Below the pieces are notes generated by a model. That model searched no databases. It worked only from the letters and a program-made list of their open reading frames with translations, and had not been told where the DNA came from. A DNA stretch of 64,000 nt from Heterocephalus glaber. Lineage: Eukaryota; Chordata; Mammalia; Rodentia; Bathyergidae. Location: positions 4,744,581 to 4,808,580 of the forward strand of contig NW_004624801.1 in the NCBI RefSeq assembly GCF_000247695.1, read 5' to 3'. Shown here in pieces: positions 12,906 to 28,022 of this stretch. Each line of letters opens with the position of its first letter. Positions within the stretch are counted from its first letter, which is position 1. The translations under genes were made by a program, and so were the position numbers.

Positions 12906-13094
12906 GCCTCCCGTCGTCATTAAGTTGGCAGCTTCTTGTAAGCTGATGATAAGTACAACAGTGAGGCCTCTCGTAATTAATGGCAGCTCAGATTTTATGA
13001 AATACGGTACCATGCCGCTCCCACTCCTGAAAAGGCGGACTCCTCCCTTTCCCAGGGACCTTCCAACCTCCACCCCTCACAAACAAACGGCCAC

Positions 13095-16802
<3,708 letters not shown>

Positions 16803-17053
16803 CTAGCGCTCGGCCCGGGGAGGCCCAGGCTTGAGAAGAGCTGGGGTCCGTCCTCACTACGGTTCTGGAGCTGCGGATCCCAATTTCTGCACCTGTCAAA
16901 AGAATGGGCCAAGGGCTGGAGAGGGGTGTCTGAGGGCAGGGTGGAGGGGCAGTCCTGAACCCCAAGGCAGTGCACCTAAAGAACCATGAAGACCCACCGC
17001 TAGACGGTCCTGGGGTAGGACGCAGCGGTCCCGGCAGCAGCCCCAGCCGCGCT

Positions 17054-17065
17054 CCAGCAGGGGGC
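17054..17065 (+). promoter_or_regulatory. CTCF-like motif near the USH1G promoter
   Basis: CCAGCAGGGGGC fits the CTCF core in plus orientation. Confidence 0.45.
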
Positions 17066-17387
17066 CCCAGAGGACCGGCGGTGGGCTGGGCGCTCGCGTG
17101 GGAACTTCACGCCCCAGACTTCGAAGCATCCAGCCGAGCAGCAGAGGGGGGCCGCGTTAGGGACCGGAGAAGGAACTCGATCATTCTCAGGGCAGGAGGG
17201 GAAAGAGAGGCTGGCTGGGGTCACGATCTCGGGGTAGCAACCGGGACCACAGGTGTGGCCGGCCTGCGCCGGGGCTGGGAGGCCGTGTGGGCACCAGCGG
17301 ACACTCGGGCGGCTCTTGAGCGCCCGGTCTGGGGGCTCTGGGCGGGCGCGAGGGCTGCGCTCCGGGCCGCGGTGGGGTGGGGGTGAG

Positions 17388-17403
17388 GCGCCCTCTAGCA
17401 GCC
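17388..17403 (-). promoter_or_regulatory. CTCF-like motif near the OTOP2 promoter
   Basis: GCGCCCTCTAGCAGCC resembles the CTCF core in minus orientation, with a mismatch in the AGTGG part. Confidence 0.4.
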
Positions 17404-17486
17404 GCAGTGCGGGACCGCGCCCGTCCGAGCCCAGCCTGGAAGGGGTGACAGGGCCCGAGGGAGGGGGGTTGTTCTTAACAGATAAA

Positions 17487-17555
17487 TATAAATCTCGCCT
17501 TATCTGACTCCCGCGCGCACTTCCCCAAATTCAGCCCAGAGAAAAGATGGATCAT
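17487..17555 (+). promoter_or_regulatory. Candidate OTOP2 core promoter and noncoding first exon
   Basis: ATATAAAT at 17487-17494 is a plausible TATA box. About 30 bases downstream a short transcribed stretch could run to a good donor, ATCAT|GTGAGTGG, with the last exon base at 17555. A matching acceptor (CTCCTCTCCCGCAG) ends at 17928, 34 bases before the OTOP2 start codon. This would give a short noncoding first exon. It is inference from motif spacing only. Confidence 0.35.
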
Positions 17556-17962
17556 GTGAGTGGGACTGAGAGGTTTATGGAGCCGAGCTCCCGCGGCTGT
17601 AAATCACTCAGCGTTCTCGGATATAAAGCGCCTATCCAGCCTGGTGTGGGAGAGAGGAGACGTTCGCCACCCCCTGAACCCCACCTCTGCGCGAGCTCCC
17701 AGGCCAGTCAGGTGCGTGCCCCGCGCAGGTGGACGGTGGGGTTTCGGAACTGGGTCCGACGGATGCCGCCACTTCTCTCCTTGGGCGTTGAGGCTCACAG
17801 GTGCGGGCTCTGGTTTTCCTTCCCCAGCGCTCCCTCCAGCACGGGGTTAGAACTCCCTGATCCCCAAATCTAGAGATAAGATGGGGACAGGAAAGTTGAG
17901 CTCGGTCCGTTCCGCTCCTCTCCCGCAGTGACCCCCGCCAGCCTCCTCGAGTCGCCCCCACC

Positions 17963-20900
17963 ATGTCGGAGGCGTTGGCCCTGGGCCCCAAGGAGAGCGC
18001 GCAGGCGCCGCGGGCAGCCCCCCGCGAGGTGTGGAAGAAGGGCGGCCGCCTGCTGTCGGTGCTGCTGGCCGTCAACGTGCTCTTGCTCGCTTGCACGCTC
18101 ATCAGCGGGGGCGCCTTCAACAAGGTGGCCGTGTATGACACCGACGTGTTCGCTCTGCTCACCACCATGATGCTGCTGGCCGCGCTCTGGATCCTCTTCT
18201 ACCTCCTCCGAACGGCGCGCTGCCCCGAAGCGGTGCCCTACCGGGACGCGCACGCCGGACCCATTTGGCTCCGAGGTGCCTGGGGGAGGTGGGCGCAGAG
18301 GGGAGCTGCAGGCTGGGGCTCTTGGAGGACCTGCGGAGGGAGCGAGGAGTTCCCCGGGCAGAGCTGCGTGTGACGCTCCTGTGGAAGAAGGAGAAGAGTG
18401 AGGGAAAGAAGTCCCGGAGGAGGGGGGAATAGAAGGATGGGATTGGAGGTGGGTGCTCCTTTGCCGCGTCTAAGGATTGGAGAGGCCGTGAAGGGAGAGC
18501 CTTTGATGGAGATGGAGAGAGGGGCACGGAAGACAGTAGCAACTGAGAACAGCCTTGTCTAGGGCCCTTCTCTCATCTAGGGAGCCCCTAAGAGGGAGGC
18601 ACAACAGGGCAGCCAAACACTCGATCATGCCCTCGTCCATTCACCAATCCATCTTTCAGACCTTCCCTTTGCTCATTTCCCTATTCATCCATCCATTCAT
18701 CCACTCTCCCACCCATCCATCTTTCCACCCTCCCATTCATCCCTCCGTCCACCTACTCATTCATACACTCATCCTTCTATCCACCTACTCATCTTTCATT
18801 CTTAATGTTTGCCCATTTGCCTATTCATCCATCCTCCCACCCTCCCCATTTATCCATCCACCCAATCATCCAGCCGCTCTGACACCTTCCTATCTAGCCA
18901 CTCGTGCTCAGAACTTGTATGCCACTCTGCAGGCCTTCTCTCTTGCTTCCCTGACCCTCTCTGATCCCATCCCAGGAGGGCTGGTGTTATTTGGAATCTG
19001 CACTCTCGTCATGGATGTCTTCAAGACCGGCTACTACTCCAGTTTCTTTGAGTGCCAGTCGGCCATCAAGATCCTGCACCCCCTCATCCAGGCTGTGTTC
19101 GTCATTGTCCAGGTGGGTAAGAGGATTTCCCTGAGAATGGCAGAAAGGAGCCAGTGCTTAGCAAGGGGTCAGGAGACCTGTGCTCTCCTTCCCTGAGCAA
19201 TTAATTAAGCAGGAAAGGACTGCAGTAGGGATCGTAGGAGTTCATACATGAGGAAGCACGATGAAACGCTGGATAATGAAGTAAAATCTAAATGTGAGCT
19301 CCTACTTAGGGGCACTACAATTTTATTCCATCCTAAGTAGTCCTAATAGTCAACACCTAGGAAGTGTGAGTTGAGATAGTTGGTCCTGCCTGCTAGAACT
19401 TGGTCTGCCCTCCTCAGGGGCCCTTGGAGGGCAGACTGATGTCTCAGCCCAGGGCATGCTGAAGACATGTCGAGTTTGGCATCAGCATGGCTCCATATTT
19501 GGTTTAGGGTTGGTGGGGGGGATTCTGTCACTGAGATTTTCTAAACAAGTTCAATTTCTTTTGTAATCTGTTGCAAAAACACCATTTTGAAAGGTGATCT
19601 GATTGAGCTGAGACATGACTGGTCTTACACGGAACCCTGAGAGACAATGGCCCTGTAGCACGACAGAATGACCACAAGGACTGTGCCCTCCCCTGATGCC
19701 TGGGTGTCCACAGTTTGACACGCATGTAAACTTGGCATTCCCACAGTTTTAGTTTTGTGCATTTCGTGAGTTTGAAGAATAGTCAGGAAAAATGAAAACA
19801 CAAACCTCCACATTAAGTCTCCTAGCAGTTATGCACTGGTAGCCAGAAGAGGACAAGGCCTTGAGGGGAACAAAGGAGAGGACGCAAGGGGGATGTGGTC
19901 AAGGGCAGTGAGAAGTCACCAGAGACCTCTTCTGCCTTGTGAAGACCTAGTGTGAGGCCGGCCCTGCTCCCGGGAATAAATGACAAGGTAGCCAAAGGCC
20001 TACTTGTCCCTCCATTACCCTCCCCCCAAAAAACTCACCCAAACCGGAGTTTTACAGCTGACATTTTCCAAACCTTTAAAGAACTAAGAACCACTATTTT
20101 TGTACAAACTGTACCATAAAGTGGAAACAGAAAGTGTTCCTAGTCTCCTTTTGTAAAGCTAAAAGGAACCCAGTCACTAGAAGAAGGTCCACTGGCGTAG
20201 AGAGACCATAACCCTGGGCATGGACACAGCTCTCTGGAGCTTAGCCTGCTGGCAGAAAAGTGATCCTCCCTCCCTCTCTCAACACAGACTTACTTTCTCT
20301 GGGTTTCTGCCAAAGACTGCATTCACGTCCACCTGGATCTGACCCGGTGAGAACTGCAGCTCAGTGACTGTGCCCAGTGTGTCCCCCACCCCCACCCCCA
20401 GGGCTGTCTAGCCTGAGCGTGGCTCCTCCCTCTGCCTCCCGGGTGGGGTTTCAGCCAAGGTCCCCAATTTGTCAGCCTGACTCCACGGCACTGTGCCCTC
20501 CTCCTTCCCTGGGTGTGTGCGAGGGGGCTGAGCCTCCGGAAATCCCTGGTCCTCTCTCAAGTGGCATCCTGGCCTTCCATACTCAACTCTCCTGTCCACA
20601 AGGGCCTGGATGCCTTCTTCCTTCTCAACACCATTCTCAGGAGAGCTCCCCAATCCCCCACCTCTCTAGGGACCCAAGATGAGCCAAAGACTCATGGGCC
20701 TCTTTTCCTCCTTCAATCCCCAAACAGATGTGGACTCATGTTCACGCTCACCACCAACCTGGCCATCTGGATGGCAGCCGTGGTGGATGAATCCGTGCAC
20801 CAGGCCCATTCCTACGGCAATGCCAGCCACACCCGCCTCACCCCTGACCGTGAGTTCCCCCTTAACCCTGACCCTGTGGCTGCCAGGCCTTGGGCCGGGT

Positions 20901-23900
20901 GCTTTGTGGATTTGTAGTCAGGCAACTGGGCTGTCACAAGGGTATGGAGTCAAGGGTGGAGGCCAGGGCCCTCCTCACACTCCAGACTCTGCCTCAGAAG
21001 TATGGATGAAGGGGACAGGAGAGGGGATACTGGGGGCATCTTCTCATCATTGAGAAGTCCAGGTTTCCATCCCACCAGGAAGGGACCCAGGCTCCCGAAC
21101 AAAAGGGGAGGGGGAAGGGGAAAGAGAGGCAGAGTGGCTCCAAAGTGGAAGTCTGGGATCAGAGGAGAGACCTGGGAAGGAGGAGGTGAGAAATAACCAT
21201 CTCATCACAATGAGAATAGAGACAATTGACCAAGCCCTGTGTGTCCCTAATGCTTAGTGTCTTATTTAACCTTCACAACTTCCCTTGGAAATGGATACAT
21301 TAGTATTCCCATTTAGAAATGCAGAAACAAAGGCATAGAGGGCTTAAGTAGCTTACTCAAAGCCCCAGGGCCTGAAATGGGAGGACTAGTCCTCAGATCC
21401 GTCTTTGCTTTTGACCGGTGAGCCACACTAGGAAGAACAGGGTCCATAGGCTCCAGGTCCCAGTTTTCTTGACTTCCCTCAGGCCCCCCACTAGGCAGAA
21501 CCAGATTGGAGACTAAGAAACCAGCTCACGTCTGCATGAGGGGCGGTAATCCAGGCACAGAAAGTGTGGCCCCAGCTGCTAAGGACAGCCCAGCCCAGCA
21601 GGACTGGCCACCTTGTATGTCTAAAGGATCCTAAGGGGGTTAAAAGCAACCTAGGCAGGAAGTCAACCTGACACAGTGGGTTCTCCACAAGGGTCCATAG
21701 TAGGAGAGGCCCACTGTCAAAGGCCCTGCTTTGGGGTTGGAAGACAAGCCATTTGCTTTAGCTCTCCCATTCCAAGTTATTTTACCTCATTGATCCTCAG
21801 CTTCTTCATCTGCAAATCCATTTGGGATAGATCTGGAGTCAAAAGAGATCTTTGCCACTCTGAATTTCAGTCAAGATTCCTTTTGGTAGCCAGGTATGGT
21901 GGTGCACACCTGCAATTCTAGCACTGAGAGGCTGAGTCAGGAGGAATGCAAGTTTGACCCCAGCCTGGGCAACTTAGCAATTTAATAAGACCTTGTCTCA
22001 AGATTTTTAAAAATTCAAAAGGGCAGGGCCAGGGATTTAGCTCGGTGGTGCTGCTGCCTGCATCACAAGCCCAAGGTCCCAAGTTCGATCTCTGGTACAA
22101 AAAAAAAAAATTCAAAAGGGCTGAGGATTTAGCTCAGTGTGAAGGCCCTAGGTTCAATCCTCACTGCTTAAAAAAAATTCCTTTCAGTGTAGTACAAATC
22201 AAAAGGAGATCGCAGTGGAGACCTGGGCACAGCAGCTGGTTTTCTGAACAGTCAGGTGCCAGGAAAAGCTTTGGAGAAGCCTGAATTTTAGGGGATCCCA
22301 AGAGGGCCACCTTGTCTATCTCAGGGAGCCAGAGGTCATTATGAATGGGAAAGAAGTGAAGGAGTAAAAGGGGGTGAAGTGGAAAGTTCTGTGATTTTGT
22401 TTTCATTGAGTATTGATGTTTCTCATAGTCTCTGGCACACAGTAGGTGCTGAATAAATATTTGTAGAAGGAATGAATGTGCCAAGTCCTGTGAAGGCCTT
22501 TGGGTGACTAGCAGACAGAGATCCACCCTTACAAAGGTCACAGGCTGGCACAAAAGAGCAGCCTAGTCCTGTGTCCCTCTCTCTGCAGTTGAGCGTGCAA
22601 GCAGCTCTAGTGGAGGAGATGCCTGCTCCTGCAACACGGCCATCTGTCAGATCTTCCAGCAGGGTTACTTCTACCTGTATCCTTTCAACATCGAGTACAG
22701 CCTCTTCGCCTCCACCATGCTCTATGTCATGTGGAAGAACGTGGGCAGGCTGCTGGCCGCCGCCCTTGGCCACAGCCACACGCCATCCCCACCCAGCCTT
22801 TTCCGGGAGACCTATTTTGCAGGCCCAATCCTGGGCCTGATACTATTTATGGTGGGCCTGGTGGTCTTCATCATCTATGAAGTCCAAGTGAGTGGGGAGG
22901 GGGCCCGCACCCAGCAGGCCCTGGTCATCTACTACAGTTTCAACATTGTCTGTCTGGGGCTCATGACCTTGGTCAGCCTGAGTGGCTCAGTCATCTACCG
23001 GTTTGACCGCCGGGCCATGGACCACCATAAGAACCCCACGCGTACCCTGGATGTGGCCCTGCTGATGGGCGCTGCCCTGGGCCAGTATGCCATCTCCTAC
23101 TACTCCATCGTGGCCGTGGTGGTGGGCACGCCCAGGGACCTGCTGGGGGCGCTCAACCTGGCCCATGCGCTGCTCATGATTGCCCAGCACACCTTCCAGA
23201 ATGTGTTCATCATCGAGAGCCTCCACCGGGGACCACCTGGGGAGGAGCCTCCTCGGGAATCTCCCCCCAAGGAACCCTGCCAGGGCCTTACCTTTGCCAA
23301 CCTGGATGCCCTCCATGCCTTGCCAGCCTGCCCGTCCACCCCCAGGCTGGTCAAGCCCAGCTCTGCAGACCCTCAGGAAGCAGTGGCCATCATCCTGACC
23401 CCCAGGGGCCACTGGAGACGCCGGTGCCTAAGAGACATTTCTCTGTTTCTTCTGCTCTGCAATGTCATCGTGAGTAACTGGGAAGGGGTGAGCAGGCCAA
23501 GACGAGGCTGATGAAGGATGCTACTGCGGGTCTGTCCAGTCAGCCTTCTCTGCCTTGCCCTAGCGCTCTCGAGGGACTTCCAGCTCTCTAGGGAAGGAGT
23601 GGGTTCAGAGGGGCCCAGCTGAAACCCTTGGGCAAACAGCATCTAGGGAACACAGAGAGAGTAAAATCCCAACTTCCAGCCTGTAGGCAGCAGCCAGAGC
23701 TGGAGGGGTCCCAGGGAAAGCTGACGTGGGGGGCAGGGTGGAGGCAAGAGGGAGCTGAGAGCTGATGTGGGAGGTGTGACTGCTCCTGGGAACTTGTGAC
23801 CTGGCTGCTTCTCAAAATAATTGGAGCAGCATCAGGAAGTAACGGAGACCAGTGTGGGTGTGAGCGCTTTGCTAAGGGAGTGCACTGGCAGGCTGGCTGG

Positions 23901-26071
23901 AAGTGGGGTGTGGATGACAGCTGCCCCCTCCTCGGTGATTTAGCAAAGTCCACACTAANNNNNNNNNNNNNNNNNNNNNNNNNNNNNNNNNNNNNNNNNN
24001 NNNNNNNNNNNNNNNNNNNNNNNNNNNNNNNNNNNNNNNNNNNNNNNNNNNNNNNNNNNNNNNNNNNNNNNNNNNNNNNNNNNNNNNNNNNNNNNNNNNN
24101 NNNNNNNNNNNNNNNNNNNNNNNNNNNNNNNNNNNNNNNNNNNNNNNNNNNNNNNNNNNNNNNNNNNNNNNNNNNNNNNNNNNNNNNNNNNNNNNNNNNN
24201 NNNNNNNNNNNNNNNNNNNNNNNNNNNNNNNNNNNNNNNNNNNNNNNNNNNNNNNNNNNNNNNNNNNNNNNNNNNNNNCCTTGCACTTGCGCATAGTATG
24301 TCCTTTAAAATATAGTGTAACTGGGCCGGGGATTTAGCTCAGTGGTTTTGCCACCTGCTGCGCAAGCACAAGGACCTGAGTACAATCCCAGGTACCAAAA
24401 AAAATAAAACAAAATATAGTGTAACTGCTATTCGTATAACATTTACATTGAGTTATATATTAGGAGTACAATAATTAAAGGTAATTAAAAATTTTAAAGT
24501 ATGCAGGAGAATTACATAGGTTAGTATGGAAATATTATGCCATTTATATAAAATGTTTGAACATCCTTGGATTTTGGTATCCATCTGGAACAAATCCCCT
24601 GTGTATACCAAGGGACCACTGGGAATCCCAATTAGAAAACAAACAAATTTCCAATGAAAATTGACTCAATATAAAGACAGTTCTTTATGCTGCACCCTCC
24701 AGAATATCCCTAATTCAGATACATCCTTAATAGGGGATGTCCTGTGGCCTGGGGTGTAGCTCAGTCATAGAGCACTTACTAGCATATGTGAAGCCCTGAG
24801 TTGGATCCCCAGCATCACAAAAAAAATATGTGCATGGGTACAACCCAATATACAACACCATGCACAGAGTGAATTCTATCCCATGAAATTCTAACTATGT
24901 GAAATACACCAACAACCCTGAGACACATTCTTAGTGAAGTGTCACTATGAATGTTGCCCATATGACAGGTCATAGCCCCCATACATAAGACATGATCCCG
25001 TGCAGGAGCTTTCCAATAGTCAGTTTCACCTTTTAAAAAAAATGTAGAGACTAATCTCACCCGACAAGTGGAAATGCTAAAGCTCAGAACTTCACTATTC
25101 ATTATGTCTGGGACCTGCTTTGGTAAGGGGGAGGTGGGCTGTCCTGCTCCACCCCCCCACCGCCCAGATCCTGCTGATAGTCTGGGAGCCACCTTTCAGG
25201 AGGCTGCTTTTATTCCAGATAGGTGAGCATGAATCAATCTGACAGCATCATCCTTCCTTCCTTCATTTCACTGGACAGAACAGGCTGGGGAGGGGTGGCT
25301 ATGATGTGCCGAGGATGCAGTTAGTTAGGGCAGGGTTGGTGGTGGCCCAGAAGCCTTTGTCCTTTTCTTCATACTCCTCGCCCAAATGGAGCTACTTGAG
25401 CTCCCAGGCAAAGATGAGGCGGGATTCTAGCTTCACCTCCTAAAGCTGAGAGGGGGCCAGGGGGTGGGAGTGAAGTGGGAAAGCAGAGCTCAAGGAGGCT
25501 GGGGGGTGTGGCCTTCTGGCTGGGCCCTGAACCCTCTTCCTTGAGCCTCACTGATTCTTACCAGCTGCGGATCCAGCTGTTTGAACCAATTTCTTACATT
25601 ATCTGTTGAAACTTCCATCCCACAGGTGCCCCCCACACACAAAAAAGAAGGGAGCAGCGGTGACCACAGATAGAGCCTGAGGCTAGAAGTGGGCTGGTTT
25701 AGTTGGGCACTCTTCCTGAGCTCCTCAGAGAGTACCAGTATCTGTGCAAGATGCTGGCAGTCACCACAAACTGACACTCAATGACCAGTGTCCACTGAAC
25801 TAGCAGGCTGGGGTCCCCTCGTGTACCAGACCAGAAAAGCACACAAAGAGTTGCAGGTTTGTTCTGGGCAGGTTCCTGATGCTCCCCTCTCCCTACACAG
25901 CTGTGGATCATGCCTGCCTTTGGGGCCCGGCCCCACTTCAGCAACACCGTGGAGGTGGACTTCTATGGCTACTCCCTCTGGGCAGCCATCGTCAACATCT
26001 GCCTGCCTTTCGGCATTTTCTACCGCATGCATGCTGTCTCCAGCCTGCTGGAGGTCTATGTGCTGTCCTGA
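17963..26071 (+). CDS. OTOP2: OTOP2, otopetrin-2 proton channel
   Basis: Six coding exons: 17963-18275, 18976-19112, 20288-20346, 20728-20849, 22589-23469 and 25901-26071. They join in frame to 560 residues (human 562), starting MSEALALGPKES and ending LLEVYVLS. All introns are GT-AG. Family knowledge: otopetrins are dimeric proton channels with 12 transmembrane helices per subunit in two similar halves. OTOP2 is prominent in gut epithelium. Visible features include TM1 at about residues 29-51, TM2 at 62-83, TM3 starting at GLVLFGICT, and the hallmark NPTRTLDVALLMGAALGQ in the large exon. The last exon encodes the final helices (MPAFGARPHF, LPFGIFYRMHAVSSL). An NAS sequon lies in exon 4. The ATG has a good context (CCACCATGT) and matches the human N-terminus. 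The last intron contains an assembly gap of 320 N. OTOP3 follows in tandem with the same exon plan. Confidence 0.97.
18640..18880. repeat. Degenerate CATC/CCAT simple repeat in OTOP2 intron 1
   Basis: A diverged tetranucleotide run of CATCCATT and CACCCATC words about 240 bases long. The reading frame through it is an artefact of the repeat that happens to run into OTOP2 coding exon 2. Confidence 0.85.
21222..21410. repeat. MIR-type ancient SINE in OTOP2 intron 4
   Basis: CTTATTTAACCTTCACAACTT, ATGCAGAAACAAAGGCATAGA and GCTTACTCAAAGCCC match the order of the MIR complement. Similar MIR-like pieces occur near 26.75, 32.3, 33.5, 37.3, 43.5, 44.65, 48.75 and 59.7 kb. Confidence 0.65.
21888..22172 (+). 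mobile_element. B1 SINE followed by two ID SINEs
   Basis: A B1-like unit (about 21888-22015) is followed by an ID unit at 22024-22110 and a shorter one at 22118-22172. AAAATTCAAAAGGGC is repeated before and after the first ID, marking its insertion into the older composite element. It lies in OTOP2 intron 4. Confidence 0.75.
23959..24278. other. Assembly gap (320 N)
   Basis: A run of 320 N lies in the last intron of OTOP2 (23470-25900). Both flanking exons are intact and join in frame, so no coding sequence appears to be missing. Open reading frames predicted through the N run are artefacts. Confidence 1.
24300..24622 (-). mobile_element. Tigger/MER2-like DNA transposon end, split by an ID SINE
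   Basis: From the gap edge to 24622 the sequence follows the pattern of MER2/Tigger elements as I remember them: a piece like GATTTTGGTATCC, and a terminus TACCAAGGGACCACTGG ending at about 24622. An ID SINE at 24326-24406 interrupts it, and AAAATATAGTGTAACTG is duplicated on either side of that SINE. The other end is lost in or before the N run. The family call is from memory; a RepeatMasker comparison would settle it. Confidence 0.6.
24326..24406 (+). mobile_element. ID-type SINE inside a Tigger-like element
   Basis: GGCCGGGGATTTAGCTCAG start and AGGTACCAAAAAAA end; the 17-base target AAAATATAGTGTAACTG is present on both sides. Confidence 0.9.
24746..24826 (+). mobile_element. ID-type SINE, other subfamily
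   Basis: GGCCTGGGGTGTAGCTCAG, GAGCACTTACTAGCATATG, GGATCCCCAGCATCAC and A-run. This wording (AGAGCACTT..AGCAT) is the older ID form, unlike the GCAAGCGCAAGGACC form that dominates the window. Confidence 0.8.
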
Positions 26072-26422
26072 GGCCTTGGACAAAGACATGGGGGCGAGGG
26101 TCATCTTGGCTCATGTGCCAGCTCAGTGACTCTCTGGGATTGAACCCCTGCCTGGCAGACATAGTGCCATATTACCAACATTGCCCACTGGCCCCAGAGT
26201 GGAATTTTCTCAAAAGTTTATTTTTCCAGGATGAGTTTTTAAATCACAATCAGGATATCCCCATCCACTCTAGCATAACACTAGGACCTGGGGTGACTTG
26301 GGAAGGGAAATCTTTCTCCAAAGCTTTCCTAGGACCTGGTAGGGTCTGGAAGTATGGGCTCTGGCTCTGTCCTGAACCCTAGTCACATGGCCTGGCCAGT
26401 GCACTGTCTGGAACTAGGAATC

Positions 26423-26428
26423 AATAAA
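26423..26428 (+). terminator. OTOP2: Poly(A) signal of OTOP2
   Basis: AATAAA lies 352 bases after the OTOP2 stop codon and is followed within 30 bases by T- and GT-rich sequence (CACTTGTCCTCTCTTCTTGT). It is the first canonical signal downstream of the coding end, so the 3' untranslated region is probably about 375 bases. Confidence 0.75.
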
Positions 26429-26444
26429 ACCTTGATTCACTTGT

Positions 26445-27960
26445 CCTCTCTTCTTGTCTCAGTGCTCCATCTGAGGTAGTCACGGAGAAGGACTTGGCAA
26501 TCAGAACTGGAAAAGCCCAAAGATTTTTCAGGCTTCATGCTTTTCCATGAGTGAGCTGGGTCTGCATTGCACACTGTCTGTACAGTAGGTAAATGGGTGG
26601 TGACTGGGAGTGGATGTGTGGATGAAGTGTGGATGAAGTGCCCAAGCTGCCGCCTTCCTCCAGGTATCACACTCAGGTACTCATTTTTTTATGTGTCTCA
26701 TGACATAACAAAAGTTAGGAAAGACTGATAGTCCAATGCTCACAATTTACAAAGAAGGAATCTGAGGCCCGGAGAGGTAAAATGACTTGCCCAAGGTTAC
26801 ACAGCCAGAGAGCCTGAGCCTTTCGACTAAGAATAATAGTCTTCAAATTTCTTAAAGAGTAGCAGAACTTTTTATTAATATATTTAAAAGTTGACACATC
26901 GTAATTTGTACGTAATTATGGAGTACAATGTGGCATTTCAGCCATGTATACAATGTGTCACAATCAGATTAGGGTAATTGGCATTTCTATCATCTCACCG
27001 CACAGATCATTTCTTTGTGTTGGGAGCATTCAAAATTTCTCTTCACAATTTGGAAATATCTGGTGAATTGCTGTCAATCATACTTACCCTACTGTGCTAC
27101 AGGACACTGGGAGTCGTTCCTCCTCCTGTCCAATTACACCTTCATGCCCATTAACCATAACCAGCAGAACTTTTTACCATCAAAAAATATTTCAGGAATT
27201 TCAGAAACCCATAACATAGACACAAATATAGGACGACTCTATTAAAAACAGTTTGGGGAACTCAGATCCTTACCCCTGGGCCTCTCTCTCCCAACCCATC
27301 TCTGGGGTGGGGGTGGGGTCCATGAAGAGCTGCACCTTAGGGCTTCTTCGGTGCCAAAGGCAGAGTAATGGACTTGGAGGCAGGGAGACAGAGACAAAGG
27401 GCCCAGAGATGGGGCAGAAGCCTCCTCGAAGCCAGCCAGGGTGGTCGGCAGGAGGAGGGGCTAGGCAAGGAGCGGGGTGTGGACTGGGGTGGGAGCAGGG
27501 GGCATTTTGGGGGGCAGTTCGGGTATAGTGGGACATTAAGCCCAGGGGACATCAGAGGAAAACTGTCTAGACTCTGTCAGCAGCATGAGGTCTGCGGGAT
27601 CAGAGGCCACAGGGAAAGCTGAGGCGGGGCGGAGGGAGCTGACTGCCTTCCTCCTTGTCAGGATGAGGCCTTAACCCCATCTCTTCAGTTCTGGTGATAA
27701 GATACAGGAAGGACGACCCCAGACCTGGAAGGGGGAAGGGGGCCCACTCCCAGCTCGGTTGCCAGAGGAAAGTGCGGCCTGAACCCCGGGCCTCAGGATA
27801 TTGCACTTCCAATCCACTCCCCCTGAGGGCAGGCTGCCAGCGCAGAGCCAGTCCACCTGCCAGCGACCCTGCGCCCCTCCCAGTCACCCTGCGCCCCAGC
27901 ACCGCTTCCGGCCCCGCCCGCCTGTCCAGCCTCCCCGCCATTGGCTGCTGGCTCTGGGCC
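26445..27960. other. OTOP2-OTOP3 spacer
   Basis: This stretch lies between the probable OTOP2 3' end and the OTOP3 first exon. It contains a MIR-like piece (about 26730-26815), the L1 fragment at 26865-27200, and from 27.3 kb increasingly GC-rich, purine-rich sequence leading into the OTOP3 promoter region. No coding exon is recognised in it. Confidence 0.6.
26865..27200 (+). mobile_element. LINE-1 fragment (old, 3' region type)
   Basis: AT-rich sequence with phrases typical of old mammalian L1 3' regions: an ATGGAGTACAATGTG-type start, TCAGATTAGGGTAATTGGCAT, ATCATTTCTTTGTGTTGGGA and CTACTGTGCTACAGGACAC. It has no open reading frame of note. It lies in the spacer between OTOP2 and OTOP3. Confidence 0.65.
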
Positions 27961-28022
27961 CGAGTCCCGGCGGGGTAATTAACGAGGGATTAATGAGATT
28001 CCCAAAGTCAACAGAAAAATCG
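27960..28022 (+). promoter_or_regulatory. OTOP3 upstream region with homeodomain-type motifs
   Basis: Just before the conserved first-exon ATG at 28023 a short AT-rich patch sits in GC-rich sequence: GGTAATTAACGAG followed by GGATTAATGAG. These contain TAATTAA, GGATTA and ATTAAT cores recognised by homeodomain factors and HNF1-like half sites. The surrounding 27.8-28.2 kb is rich in CG, consistent with a promoter CpG island. The assignment is inferred from position. Confidence 0.4.

Noticed and set aside
18555..19196. 213-codon reading frame containing OTOP2 exon 2
   Set aside because: Its first half is the CATC repeat and intron. Only 18976-19112 is coding, bounded by a good acceptor and donor.
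23588..24296. Reading frames spanning the N run
   Set aside because: They exist only because N was translated as unknown residues.
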